Source of the DNA: Paracoccus versutus
GTDB lineage: Bacteria > Pseudomonadota > Alphaproteobacteria > Rhodobacterales > Rhodobacteraceae
DNA length: 64,000 nt
Reading direction: 5' to 3'
Assembly: GCF_000763885.1 (NCBI RefSeq)
Contig: NZ_JRKO01000002.1
Location: 81,542 to 145,541, forward strand
This document shows positions 54,733 through 62,804 of this stretch, in pieces. The notes beneath the pieces are model-generated. The model saw nothing but the letters and a program-made list of their open reading frames with translations. It did not search any database and was not told the origin of the DNA. Both the position numbers and the translations under genes were made by a program. Within the stretch, counting starts at the first letter, position 1; each line of letters starts with the position of its first letter.

Positions 54733-55203
54733 TCAGCCCCGTGCCGCCGCCTCCAGCGCGGCGATGTCGAGCTTGACCATCGTCAGCATGGCCGCGGTGA
54801 CGCGGCGGCCGACCTGGGGGTCGGGGTCCGCCATCAACTCGCCCAGCCGTTTCGGGACGACCTGCCAGCACAGGCCCCAGCGGTCGCGCAGCCAGCCGCA
54901 TTGCTCGGCCGTGCCGCCTTCCGGCAGCGCGTCCCACAGCCGGTCGATCCCAGCCTGGTCGTCGCATTCGACCATGACCGAGAAGCTGTGGTTGAACGGG
55001 TCGAGCGGCCCGGCCTCGATCGCCATGGAGCGCTGGTCGCCCAGGGTAAAGCCCGCCAGCCCGATGCTGCCGTCGGGCCCCGAGGGCGTGTCGCCCGGAA
55101 CGGTCGAGAGCCAGTCCAGCGACGAGCCGGGGATCAGCGCACAGTAAAAGCGCACCGCCGCCTCCATGTCGCGTTCGAACCAGAGATGCTGGGTGACTTT
55201 CAT
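54733..55203 (-). CDS. VOC-superfamily protein, PhnB-like
   Basis: 156 aa. Starts MKVTQHLWFERDMEAAVRFYCAL with the PhnB/3-demethylubiquinone methyltransferase-like VOC pattern, and ends in CGWLRDRWGLCWQVVPKRLGELM. Such proteins are often of unknown catalytic role. It follows the Lrp-type gene by 17 bp on the same strand, so it may be co-transcribed with it. Confidence 0.82.
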   Translation of the reverse strand: MKVTQHLWFERDMEAAVRFYCALIPGSSLDWLSTVPGDTPSGPDGSIGLAGFTLGDQRSMAIEAGPLDPFNHSFSVMVECDDQAGIDRLWDALPEGGTAEQCGWLRDRWGLCWQVVPKRLGELMADPDPQVGRRVTAAMLTMVKLDIAALEAAARG

Positions 55204-55220
55204 CGCGGTTCCCCCTTATT

Positions 55221-55691
55221 TCAGGGCAGCACCAGGCTGCGGTCGTCCTTGAGCGTCTTCAGCACGATCTCGGAACGCACCTGGGCCACCTGCGGTTGCG
55301 GCAGCAGGTGGCGGTGGATGAAATCCGAAAATGCCTCCAGATCGCGCAGCCGCACGTCCAGGATGTAATCGGCATCGCCCGAAACCGAAAAGGCCGAGCG
55401 GATCTGCGGATGCGCGGCGACGAAACGGGCGAAATCGTCCTCCTTCCCCTGGCCGTGGCTGCGCAGGTTCACGCGGATGATGGCGCGCAGCCCGAAGCCC
55501 AGCTTCTGCGGGTTCAGCCGGGCGGCATAGCCCTCGATCACCCCGGCCTCTTCCAGCGCCGCACGCCTGCGCGAGCATTGCGAGGGCGACAGGTTCACCA
55601 GCTCGGCCAGCGCCGCATTGGTCATCGCCCCGTCGCGCTGCAGGGCGTCGAGAATGGCGATGTCGAATCCATCCATGCGCATTTCTTGCAT
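55221..55691 (-). CDS. Lrp/AsnC-family transcription regulator
   Basis: 156 aa. N-terminal winged HTH (MTNAALAELVNLSPSQCSRRRAALEEAGVI) and a C-terminal RAM/ACT-like effector domain with SGDADYILDVRL. Divergent from hpd with a 122-bp gap, an arrangement typical of a local regulator of tyrosine/phenylalanine breakdown. ATG 55676 is a second possible start. Confidence 0.88.
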   Translation of the reverse strand: MQEMRMDGFDIAILDALQRDGAMTNAALAELVNLSPSQCSRRRAALEEAGVIEGYAARLNPQKLGFGLRAIIRVNLRSHGQGKEDDFARFVAAHPQIRSAFSVSGDADYILDVRLRDLEAFSDFIHRHLLPQPQVAQVRSEIVLKTLKDDRSLVLP

Positions 55692-55781
55692 CGATCCGCC
55701 CCATCATGCGCGTTTCATGCCTTTGCGTCCCGATCATGGCACAGTTTGCGCCCGGCTTGCATCGCATTCGCGCGATCATGG
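55685..55781. promoter_or_regulatory. Helically phased direct repeats between the Lrp gene and hpd
   Basis: CTTGCATCG occurs at 55685-55693 and 55756-55764 (71 bp apart). CGATCATGG occurs at 55731-55739 and 55773-55781 (42 bp, about four helical turns). Multiple phased sites fit Lrp-type wrapping, but binding is inferred only from position. Confidence 0.3.
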
Positions 55782-55813
55782 TTTCAGGACACGCGAACAG
55801 AGGAGGAGACGCC

Positions 55814-56926
55814 ATGGGACCGTTCCCGCATGACGCCCCGAAAGCCACCATCAGCGCCGAAAACCCCGCCGGCACCGACGGGTTCGAGTTCGTCGAATTC
55901 GCCCATCCGCAGCCCGAGACCCTGGACCGCATCTTTCGCCAGATGGGCTTCGTCCCGGTGGCGCGGCACAGGCGCAAGGACATCACGCTGTATCGCCAGG
56001 GCGACATCAACTACCTGCTGAACGCCGAGCCCGACAGCCATGCCGCGGGCTTCGTGCGCCAGCACGGCCCCTGCGCCCCGGCCATGGCCTGGCGCGTGGT
56101 CGATGCGCAGCACGCGCTGCGGCGCGCGCTGGAGCTGGGCGCCAGGGAATATGCCGGTGGCGGCAAATCCATCGACGCGCCGGCGGTCCATGGCATCGGC
56201 GGCTCGCTGCTGTATTTCATCGACCGCTACGGCGATGCCGGCAGCGCCTATGCCGCCGAATACGACTGGCTGGCCGAGCCAGATCCGCGCCCCGAGGGCT
56301 TCGGCTTCTACTACCTCGACCACCTGACGCATAACGTGGTGCGCGGGAACATGGACAGCTGGTACAAGTTCTATCACGACACGTTCAATTTCCGCGAAAT
56401 CCGGTTCTTCGACATCAAGGGCAAGCAGACCGGGCTGGTCAGCCGGGCGCTGACCTCGCCCGACGGCAAGATCCGCATCCCGATCAACGAATCGACCGAC
56501 GATCACAGCCAGATCGAGGAATACCTGCGCGCCTACAAGGGCGAGGGCATCCAGCACATCGCCATCGCCACCGAGGACATCTATGCCGCCACCGACCGCA
56601 TCGCCGAGGCCGGGATGAAGTTCATGCCCGGCCCGCCCGACACCTATTACGAAATGTCGCACAACCGGGTGAAGGGCCACCGGGAGCCGGTCGAGCGCAT
56701 GAAGCGGCACGGCATCCTGATCGACGGCGAAGGCGTCGTCGGCGGCGGCATGACGCGGGTGCTGCTGCAGGTCTTCTCGAGAACCGTGATCGGGCCGATC
56801 TTCTTCGAGTTCATCCAGCGCAAGGGCGATGACGGCTTCGGCGAGGGCAATTTCCGCGCCCTGTTCGAATCGATCGAAGAGGATCAGATCCGGCGCGGCG
56901 TACTGAAGATCGACGCGGCCGAGTGA
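55814..56926 (+). CDS. hpd: 4-hydroxyphenylpyruvate dioxygenase
   Basis: 370 aa non-haem iron enzyme forming homogentisate from 4-hydroxyphenylpyruvate. Two VOC domains. Iron ligands are expected at His in YLDHLTHNV, His in EGIQHIAIAT and the Glu of FFEFIQRKGDDGFGEGNF. ATG 55814 (MGPFPHDAPK) has AGAGGAGG 6 bp upstream. Divergent from an Lrp-type regulator; links to pheA only through shared aromatic metabolism. Confidence 0.95.
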   Translation: MGPFPHDAPKATISAENPAGTDGFEFVEFAHPQPETLDRIFRQMGFVPVARHRRKDITLYRQGDINYLLNAEPDSHAAGFVRQHGPCAPAMAWRVVDAQHALRRALELGAREYAGGGKSIDAPAVHGIGGSLLYFIDRYGDAGSAYAAEYDWLAEPDPRPEGFGFYYLDHLTHNVVRGNMDSWYKFYHDTFNFREIRFFDIKGKQTGLVSRALTSPDGKIRIPINESTDDHSQIEEYLRAYKGEGIQHIAIATEDIYAATDRIAEAGMKFMPGPPDTYYEMSHNRVKGHREPVERMKRHGILIDGEGVVGGGMTRVLLQVFSRTVIGPIFFEFIQRKGDDGFGEGNFRALFESIEEDQIRRGVLKIDAAE

Positions 56927-56991
56927 CGGGCCGGCGCGCCGCCCTGCATGGCAGGGTTGTCGCCGGCGCCGCACATTGCTGGTGCGGGACC

Positions 56992-57025
56992 AGGACGCCG
57001 CCGCAAGCGGATGCGGCGGCGTCCT
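56992..57025. terminator. Long hairpin between convergent hpd and RTX genes
   Basis: AGGACGCCGCCGC (56992-57004) pairs with GCGGCGGCGTCCT (57013-57025): a perfect 13-bp stem with an 8-nt loop. It lies between the two stops, so it can serve both; no T-run. Confidence 0.6.
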
Positions 57026-57082
57026 GCCGGGTTGCGCCCCGGCCGATCGGGAAGTGCTGGCCGACCGGAAGGGGCTGGCCGA

Positions 57083-57799
57083 TCAGAAGGTGAAGTCGCC
57101 CAGGTCGAGCTGCGCCTTCTGCATGTCCTGGATGGTGACGATGGTATCGGCGGACAGCCGCAGCACCAGGTCGTCGCCGACCTGCTGGGCGTTGCTGATG
57201 ACCGCCTGCACCTGCGCCCGGCTGAAATCGTCGAAGTCGAGCCGGTCCATGCCGTTCTGGAAATCGGTGATGGTGTCGCGGCCGTCGCCGCGCTCGAACT
57301 CGAAGACATCGGCGCCGGTGCCGCCGGTCAGGATGTCGTTGCCGCGCCCGCCCTCCAGCCGGTCGCGGCCCTCGCCGCCGTCCAGCCGGTCGTTGCCCGA
57401 ACCGCCGTCCAACTCGTCATTGCCCAGCCCGCCGAACAGCAGGTCGTTGCCGGCCCCGCCCTCGACCTCGTCATGGCCTGAGCCGGCATAAAGCGTATCG
57501 GCACCGGCGCCGCCTTCCAGTTCGTCGTTGCCGCTGCCGCCATGCAGGACGTCGTTGCCGTTGCCGCCCTCCAACTCGTCGTTGCCGTTGCCGCCGTGCA
57601 GGACGTCATTGCCATTGCCGCCCTCCAGCTCGTCATGGCCCTCGCCGCCGTTCAGCGTGTCGTTGCCGTCGCCGCCGTGCAGCTTGTCGTTGCCGCCAAA
57701 GCCGAACAGCCGGTCATGGCCGCCCATTCCCGACAGCCAGTCTCCGAATGGCGTGCCGTTCAGCGTTTCGGCGAAGCTCGTCCCGTTCTTGCGCAGCAT
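57083..57799 (-). CDS. RTX-type calcium-binding repeat protein
   Basis: 238 aa, made largely of about 16 nonapeptide repeats GGxGxDxLx (for example NGNDVLHGG, NGNDELEGG) between residues about 27 and 170. Such repeats form a beta-roll that binds calcium. The N-terminus has no Sec signal, and an RTX-type C-terminal tail (about 170-238) fits export by a type I secretion system; no such genes are in the window. The NGND units at 57535-57640 are nearly identical in DNA, a sign of recent duplication. Divergent from the PepSY operon. Confidence 0.9.
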   Translation of the reverse strand: MLRKNGTSFAETLNGTPFGDWLSGMGGHDRLFGFGGNDKLHGGDGNDTLNGGEGHDELEGGNGNDVLHGGNGNDELEGGNGNDVLHGGSGNDELEGGAGADTLYAGSGHDEVEGGAGNDLLFGGLGNDELDGGSGNDRLDGGEGRDRLEGGRGNDILTGGTGADVFEFERGDGRDTITDFQNGMDRLDFDDFSRAQVQAVISNAQQVGDDLVLRLSADTIVTIQDMQKAQLDLGDFTF

Positions 57800-57871
57800 C
57801 TCTTGGTCCTTTCATGGTAAGGCGGCGGTTGCCCGTCCGCGGGATAACGCGCCCGCAATGCCACAGGCTTG

Positions 57872-58030
57872 CTGACAGCCCTCTGATCCCGCCTGTCAGG
57901 CTGTTGTCAGAAAACCCCCGCCTGGGCGGAAAGCCGCCGGGCCGGGCTGTTGCCGTTTCGGCACGCCGCGCACGGCGGCAGGGCCCGCGCCGATTTTGTC
58001 AGCCGCCTGTCAGTTCCCGGACGCTAATAG
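57872..58030. promoter_or_regulatory. Response-regulator-like direct repeats between RTX gene and PepSY operon
   Basis: Box A: CTGACA-GCCCT-CTGATC (57872-57888), which reads GATCAG-N5-TGTCAG on the minus strand. Box B: TGTCAG-GCTGT-TGTCAG (57894-57910). Box C: TGTCAG-CCGCC-TGTCAG (57997-58013). The 11-bp period is that of OmpR/PhoB regulators. Box C ends 10 bp before a -10 TAATA-type element (58024-58030), the position of an activating PhoB-type site; the start point would be close to the ATG at 58038. Confidence 0.6.
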
Positions 58031-58037
58031 GGGCGGC

Positions 58038-58352
58038 ATGAGACTGCTTGCCCTTCTTGTCCTTCTGTCGCTGCTGCCGCCGTTGCTCGCCGCGGGTCAG
58101 GCCATTGCCGAGCCGGATTTCGAACAGGCGCGCGAGGCCGTCGAACGCGGCCGGATCCTGCCCCTTGCCGAGGTGCTGGCGCGGCTGCACGAATCCCAGC
58201 CCGGACGGGTGATCGAGGTGGACCTGGACGAGGAGGACGGCATGATGATCTATGAGGTCGAGCTGGCGACCCCGGACGGCCGCCTGATCGAGGTCGAGAT
58301 CGACGCGGCCTCGGGACGGATCCTGGCCCTGGACGAGGATGACGAGGACTGA
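58038..58352 (+). CDS. PepSY-domain periplasmic protein
   Basis: 104 aa. Signal peptide (1-24, ending AIAE) followed by one PepSY domain (about 30-95): YEVELATPDGRLIEVEIDAASGRIL. The C-terminus is very acidic (LDEDDED), possibly for metal binding. Its stop overlaps the response regulator start by one base, so it is the first gene of a three-gene operon. PepSY proteins often tune sensor kinases or inhibit peptidases. Confidence 0.87.
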   Translation: MRLLALLVLLSLLPPLLAAGQAIAEPDFEQAREAVERGRILPLAEVLARLHESQPGRVIEVDLDEEDGMMIYEVELATPDGRLIEVEIDAASGRILALDEDDED

Positions 58353-59041
58353 TGCGCGCCCTGATCGTCGAGGATGAGCCCCGGATCGCCGCCGATCTGG
58401 AACGGGCGCTGAAGGCGGCGGGCTTTCTGGTCGAGACGGTCGGCGACGGCGAGACCGCCTGGTTCCGCGGCGGCACCGAGCAATACGACCTGATCGTGCT
58501 GGACCTGAACCTGCCGCGGCTGGACGGGCTGACCGTGCTGAAGCGCTGGCGCGCCGAGGGCTGCGAAAGCCCGGTGCTGATCCTGACCGCGCGCGGCGCC
58601 TGGACCGAGCGGGTCGAGGGCATCGACGCCGGCGCCGACGACTACCTGCCCAAGCCCTTTCGCATGGAGGAACTGATCGCCCGCGCCCGCGCGCTGGTAC
58701 GCCGTGCCGGCGGGCGCGGCAATGCGACGCAGCAGGTCGGGCGGCTGACCGTGGATCTCAATCGCATGACCGCCGCCATCGATGGCATCCCGATGCCGCT
58801 CACGCCGCTGGAGTTCCGCCTGGTCGCCTATCTGGCGCTGAACCGCGACCGCATCGTGGCGCCGACAGAATTGCTGGAGCATCTTTATGGCGACGACGAT
58901 TCGCGCGAGCTGAACGCCGTCGAGGCCATCGTCACCCGCCTGCGCCGCAAGCTGGGGCCGGGGGTGATCGGCACCCGCCGCGGCTTCGGCTATCACCTGG
59001 AGGCCGGCCCCCCGGCCGGCCCGGCCCAGGTCGGGGCGTGA
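58352..59041 (+). CDS. OmpR-family response regulator
   Basis: 229 aa. Receiver domain with phospho-acceptor D51 (after YDLIVL) and Lys101 (LPKPF), then a winged-helix DNA-binding domain (PMPLTPLEFRLVAYLALNRDRIV...). The stop overlaps the kinase GTG start by 4 bp (GTGA). It is the candidate reader of the TGTCAG-N5-TGTCAG boxes upstream. Closest by architecture to PhoP/QseB-type regulators. Confidence 0.93.
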   Translation: MRALIVEDEPRIAADLERALKAAGFLVETVGDGETAWFRGGTEQYDLIVLDLNLPRLDGLTVLKRWRAEGCESPVLILTARGAWTERVEGIDAGADDYLPKPFRMEELIARARALVRRAGGRGNATQQVGRLTVDLNRMTAAIDGIPMPLTPLEFRLVAYLALNRDRIVAPTELLEHLYGDDDSRELNAVEAIVTRLRRKLGPGVIGTRRGFGYHLEAGPPAGPAQVGA

Positions 59042-60420
59042 TCCGCTCGATCCGCTGGCGGCTGGTGCTGGCCGGGGGGCTGGCCATCGCGCTGGCGCTG
59101 GCGCTGTCGGGCATGGGGCTGGCGGTGCTGTTCGAACGCCATGTCGAGCGCGTCGCCGTGGCCGATCTGCAGGCCCGCGCCCTGGCGCTGGCCGCCATGG
59201 TGCAGCCCGAGGCCGAGACCGGCGCCCGCCTGCGCGCGCCCCCCGACGACCCGCTTTATGACCAGCCCTTTTCTGGCCATTACTGGCAGGTGATGCTGGG
59301 CAGCGAGCTGCGCCGGTCGCGCTCGCTCTGGGACTACACCCTGCCCAGCGACCAGCCGGCGCCGGCGCCGGGCGAAACCGCGGTGCGCACGCTCCCAGGC
59401 CCGCGCGGCGAGCCGCTGCTGGCGGTCGAGCAAAGCCTGGTGGCCGGCCGGGAAGCGGTGCCGCTGCGCATCATCCTGGCCTCGGACCGCGACGAGCTGG
59501 CTCTGGCGCGGCGCGGCTTCCTGGGCGATCTCTTGCCCTATCTCGGCCTGCTGGGCGCCATGCTGCTGCTGGCCAGCTGGGTGCAGATCACCGTCGGCCT
59601 GCGTCCGCTGCGCCAGGTCGGCGCCAGGGTGGCGGCGCTGGTCTCGGGCGGCAGGCCGCGCATCGGCCAGGATCTGCCGACCGAGGTGATCCCGCTGGCC
59701 ACCCAGATCGACGAGCTGCTGGACGCGCGCGACCGGGAACTCGGCCGGGCCCGCCATCGCGCGGCCAACCTGGCGCATGGGCTCAAGACCCCGCTCCAGG
59801 CGCTGCTGGGCGATGCCGCTGAGCTTGAAGCCAGGGGCGAGGTCGAGATCGCCCGCAATATCGAAGCCGTCGCCCAGCAGATGCGCCGCCATGTCGATCG
59901 CGAACTGGCCCGCGCCCGCCTGCAATCCGGCCGCGATGCGCAAAGCGCCGAGCCCGGCCGGATCACCACCCGGCTGATCGGCGTGCTGCGTCGCACGCCG
60001 CTGGGCGCCGGCATCGACTGGCGGCTTTCGGCGCCCCCCGGCCTCGCGGCCCGCATCGGTCCCGACGAACTGACCGAGGCCCTCGGCGCGCTGCTGGAAA
60101 ACGCCATGCGCCATGCGCGGGGCACGGTTCGCATCTCGGCCCGCCGCAAGGACGGCCGCATCCTCATCGCCATCCAGGACGACGGTCCCGGCGTTCCCGA
60201 GGCCGAGCTGGAGCGGCTTACCCAGCGCGGCCTCAGCCTCGATCCCAGCGGCGAGGGGCAGGGTATCGGCCTGGCCGTGGTCGCCGACATCGTCGATGCC
60301 GCGCAGGGGGAATTGCGGCTGCGCAACGCCCATCCCGGCTTCCTGGCCGAATTGCATCTCGAGGCAGCGCCGCCCGCTTTCCAGGGCGCGGCACCTTCAC
60401 CGTTTCCCAAATCCCCATGA
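59038..60420 (+). CDS. Sensor histidine kinase (PhoQ-like)
   Basis: 460 aa from GTG. Membrane helices at about 9-31 and 167-189 enclose a periplasmic sensor of about 135 residues. The H-box is AHGLKTPLQAL (H247), the N-box ENAMRHARG, and G-boxes DDGPGVPEAE and GEGQGIGLAVV. The periplasmic part is rich in Pro and Asp/Glu. The last eight codons (PSPFPKSP) come from a dispersed intergenic repeat, so the native end was probably a little shorter. Confidence 0.9.
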   Translation: MIRSIRWRLVLAGGLAIALALALSGMGLAVLFERHVERVAVADLQARALALAAMVQPEAETGARLRAPPDDPLYDQPFSGHYWQVMLGSELRRSRSLWDYTLPSDQPAPAPGETAVRTLPGPRGEPLLAVEQSLVAGREAVPLRIILASDRDELALARRGFLGDLLPYLGLLGAMLLLASWVQITVGLRPLRQVGARVAALVSGGRPRIGQDLPTEVIPLATQIDELLDARDRELGRARHRAANLAHGLKTPLQALLGDAAELEARGEVEIARNIEAVAQQMRRHVDRELARARLQSGRDAQSAEPGRITTRLIGVLRRTPLGAGIDWRLSAPPGLAARIGPDELTEALGALLENAMRHARGTVRISARRKDGRILIAIQDDGPGVPEAELERLTQRGLSLDPSGEGQGIGLAVVADIVDAAQGELRLRNAHPGFLAELHLEAAPPAFQGAAPSPFPKSP

Positions 60421-60421
60421 G
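60394..60421 (+). repeat. Dispersed repeat copy forming the kinase 3' end
   Basis: CCTTCACCGTTTCCCAAATC followed by CCCATGAG matches the family (CTTCTTCGTTCC..AAATACCCATG) with substitutions also seen at 40336-40360 (CTTCACCGTTTCCCGAATACCC on the minus strand). It encodes the final PSPFPKSP of the kinase and supplies its TGA. Confidence 0.65.
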
Positions 60422-60462
60422 GCAAGCGCGCCCGCGGCGCTGATCTTGCCGGGTGGATGCGT

Positions 60463-61311
60463 TCAGGGCAGCGTGACCGCCAGGTTGTCGATCAGCCGCA
60501 CCCCGTCGAGCCAGGCCGCGACCAGCAGCCGCGCCGGCCGGCCCGGCTGCGGTTCGCCCAGGGTCTCGCCGTCGCGCAGCGCCAGATATTCCACGGGCGC
60601 GAAACCCGCCGCCTCCAGCCCGGCCTGCGCCGCGGCCAGCGTGGCCTCCGCAGGCTCGCCGGCCTCGATCCGGGCGACCGCCTCGAACAGCGCCTGCGGC
60701 AGGGTCGCGGCACGCGCCCGGCCCTCGGCCGTCAGGCGCTGGTTGCGCGAGGACAACGCCAGCCCGTCCCCGGCCCGCACGCAGGGGCAGGGCACGATCT
60801 CGACCGGCAGTTTCAGGTCCTGCACCAGCCGGCGCACCAGCTGCAGCTGCTGCCAGTCCTTTTCCCCGAAAAACGCCCGGTCGGCCTGGGTCATGTTGAG
60901 CAGAAGCGTCACCACCGTGGCCACGCCGTCGAAATGGCCCGGACGATGCGCCCCTTCCAGCGGCGCCGTCACCCCCGAGACCGAGATCACCGTTGCATGG
61001 TCCGGCGGATAGACCTCGTCGCCATCGGGCACGAAAAGCGCATCCACCCCCAGGGGGCCCAGCAGCTCGGCATCGGCATGTTCGGTGCGGGGATAGCGGG
61101 CGAAATCCTCGGCATTGTTGAACTGGCGCGGGTTGACGAACAGGGTCACGATCACCCGGTCGCAACTGGCCTTGGCGGCGCGGACCAGGCTCAGGTGCCC
61201 CTCGTGCAGCGCGCCCATGGTCGGCACCACGCCGATGCTTTCGCCGCGGGATTTCCAGCCGCGCACCAGCGCGCGCAATTCGGCCAGCGGCCGGACGATG
61301 GGCGCGCTCAT
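60463..61311 (-). CDS. panC: Pantothenate synthetase
   Basis: 282 aa. ATP-dependent joining of pantoate and beta-alanine. Motifs of the nucleotidyltransferase fold: [22 protein letters not shown] and SSRNQRL. ATG 61311 ([13 protein letters not shown]) overlaps the panB stop (ATGA), giving a panBC operon for coenzyme A precursor synthesis. Confidence 0.95.
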   Translation of the reverse strand: MSAPIVRPLAELRALVRGWKSRGESIGVVPTMGALHEGHLSLVRAAKASCDRVIVTLFVNPRQFNNAEDFARYPRTEHADAELLGPLGVDALFVPDGDEVYPPDHATVISVSGVTAPLEGAHRPGHFDGVATVVTLLLNMTQADRAFFGEKDWQQLQLVRRLVQDLKLPVEIVPCPCVRAGDGLALSSRNQRLTAEGRARAATLPQALFEAVARIEAGEPAEATLAAAQAGLEAAGFAPVEYLALRDGETLGEPQPGRPARLLVAAWLDGVRLIDNLAVTLP

Positions 61312-62138
61312 GCGGGCTTGCCCTCGGCAAAGCCATGTTCGGGGCCGGGAAAGCGGCGGGCGCGAACCTCGGCGGCATAGGCCGCGATGGCGGCATCGGC
61401 ATCCTGACCCAGCTCGGCATAGCGCTTGACGAATTTCGGCCGGAAATCGGAAAACAGCCCCAGCATGTCGTCGACCACCAGCACCTGCCCGTCGCAATCC
61501 AGGCCCGCGCCGATGCCGATGGTGGGCACGGCGATTTCTTGCGTGATGCGCGCCCCCAGCGCCGCGGGCAGCTTTTCCAGCACCACGGCAAAGGCGCCGG
61601 CGTCCGTCAGCGCCGCGGCATCCAGGGCGATGCGGTCGGCCTCGTCCCGGCCGCGGCCCTGCACCTTGTAGCCGCCCAGCACATTGACCGATTGCGGCGT
61701 CAGCCCGACATGGCCCATCACCGGGATGCCGCGCGCGACCAGGAAGGCCACCGTCTCGGCCATGTGGCGCCCGCCTTCCAGCTTGACCGCCTGGCAGCCG
61801 GTCTCGGCCATCAGCCGCGCGGCGTTGCGGAAGGCCTGCTCGGGCCCTTCCTCATAGCTGCCGAAGGGCATGTCCACCACCAGGCAGGCGCGCGCGCAAC
61901 CCCGCGCCACCGCCTTGCCGTGCAGGATCATCATCTCCATGCTGACGCCGATGGTCGAGGGCAGGCCGTGCAGCACCATGCCCAGGCTGTCGCCGACCAG
62001 GGCGATGTCGCAATGCGCATCGACCAGCCGGGCCATCGGCGTGGTATAGGCGGTCAGGCAGACCACCGGCTCGCCGCCCTTGCGGGCGCGGATGTCTCCG
62101 GGGCCAAGCTGGCTCTTGCGATCGGGGGTCGCGCTCAT
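61308..62138 (-). CDS. panB: 3-methyl-2-oxobutanoate hydroxymethyltransferase
   Basis: 276 aa. Makes ketopantoate, the first step of pantothenate synthesis. [27 protein letters not shown] (metal Asp), [15 protein letters not shown] and [10 protein letters not shown] are the family blocks. ATG 62138 ([12 protein letters not shown]). First gene of panBC. Confidence 0.95.
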   Translation of the reverse strand: MSATPDRKSQLGPGDIRARKGGEPVVCLTAYTTPMARLVDAHCDIALVGDSLGMVLHGLPSTIGVSMEMMILHGKAVARGCARACLVVDMPFGSYEEGPEQAFRNAARLMAETGCQAVKLEGGRHMAETVAFLVARGIPVMGHVGLTPQSVNVLGGYKVQGRGRDEADRIALDAAALTDAGAFAVVLEKLPAALGARITQEIAVPTIGIGAGLDCDGQVLVVDDMLGLFSDFRPKFVKRYAELGQDADAAIAAYAAEVRARRFPGPEHGFAEGKPA

Positions 62139-62280
62139 CTCTCTCTCCCTTGTCCAGGGCCTTGGCGGCCGCTGCCCGAATATTGGATTCGCGCCGCCAT
62201 GTCTCGCAATAAAATGATGCAGATGCAGCATTCCCGCGCAGGAAAAGAAGCCGGCCGGTGGCGGCGACAGACCGCCCCTG

Positions 62281-62314
62281 GAATTTCAAAAGCAAATACA
62301 ACATGTTGAAATTC
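62281..62314. promoter_or_regulatory. AT-rich inverted repeat between panB and argC
   Basis: GAATTTCAA (62281-62289) and TTGAAATTC (62306-62314) form a perfect 9-bp inverted repeat with a 16-bp spacer; the spacer overlaps a second palindrome, CAACATGTTG (62299-62308). It is an AT-rich island in a very GC-rich gap. It may be an operator for panB or argC; no regulator is identified. Confidence 0.45.
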
Positions 62315-62420
62315 ACCCCGCCCCAAGGGCCGCCCCGCGGCCGACAAGGCCGTGGCCGCCCCCTGCGCGCGTCCGGCGCCTTCCAGGCCCTGCCTGACTA
62401 ATGCCGGGCGGCTGCCGCCC

Positions 62421-62613
62421 CCGCGCGCGCGGGCTTCTCCGCTAGACCGCACATTCCGCGCGCACACGATGCCTGCCTCCCCCGCGCGCGCGGGCTTCCC
62501 GAAGGCCCGCCGTCGTAAGCGCCGCCCAGAGCGCTGCCGCGCGCGCGGGCTTCCCGTCGCGCTCGAGCATGAAATGCACCGACACCCTCCACCCCCGCGC
62601 GCGCCTCGGCTTC
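62421..62613. repeat. Short array of CCGCGCGCGCGGGCTTC repeats
   Basis: CCGCGCGCGCGGGCTTC occurs at 62421-62437, 62482-62498 and 62537-62553, and a diverged form at 62595-62613, with periods of 61, 55 and 58 bp and unrelated spacers. The repeats are only 17 bp and there are no cas genes, so this is not a credible CRISPR. The array sits in the 666-bp gap upstream of argC, in which no gene is seen. Confidence 0.65.
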
Positions 62614-62635
62614 TTCGTTCCCCAAATACTCATGC
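62609..62635 (+). repeat. Dispersed repeat copy joined to the GC array
   Basis: GCTTCTTCGTTCC followed by CCAAATACTCATGC, the same family as 33184-33210. It overlaps the last unit of the GC array at GGCTTC. Confidence 0.7.
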
Positions 62636-62804
62636 GGCCGCGCCACCCTCGGCAAGGCCCGCCCGCATGGGCCCGGCCGGCCCGATCCGCCCCGGCCTGC
62701 GGCTTGACATGCCGGGGGCCGGGGCCTAGTGCCGGACTTGGCTCCCTGCGGGGCCTGACCAACCAGCGCCGCGCCGAATGCGGCCGTTTCCTCGGGATCG
62801 AGAC

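Noticed and set aside
62421..62613. CRISPR array
   Set aside because: The repeats are only 17 bp, the last is diverged, and there are no cas genes or leader.
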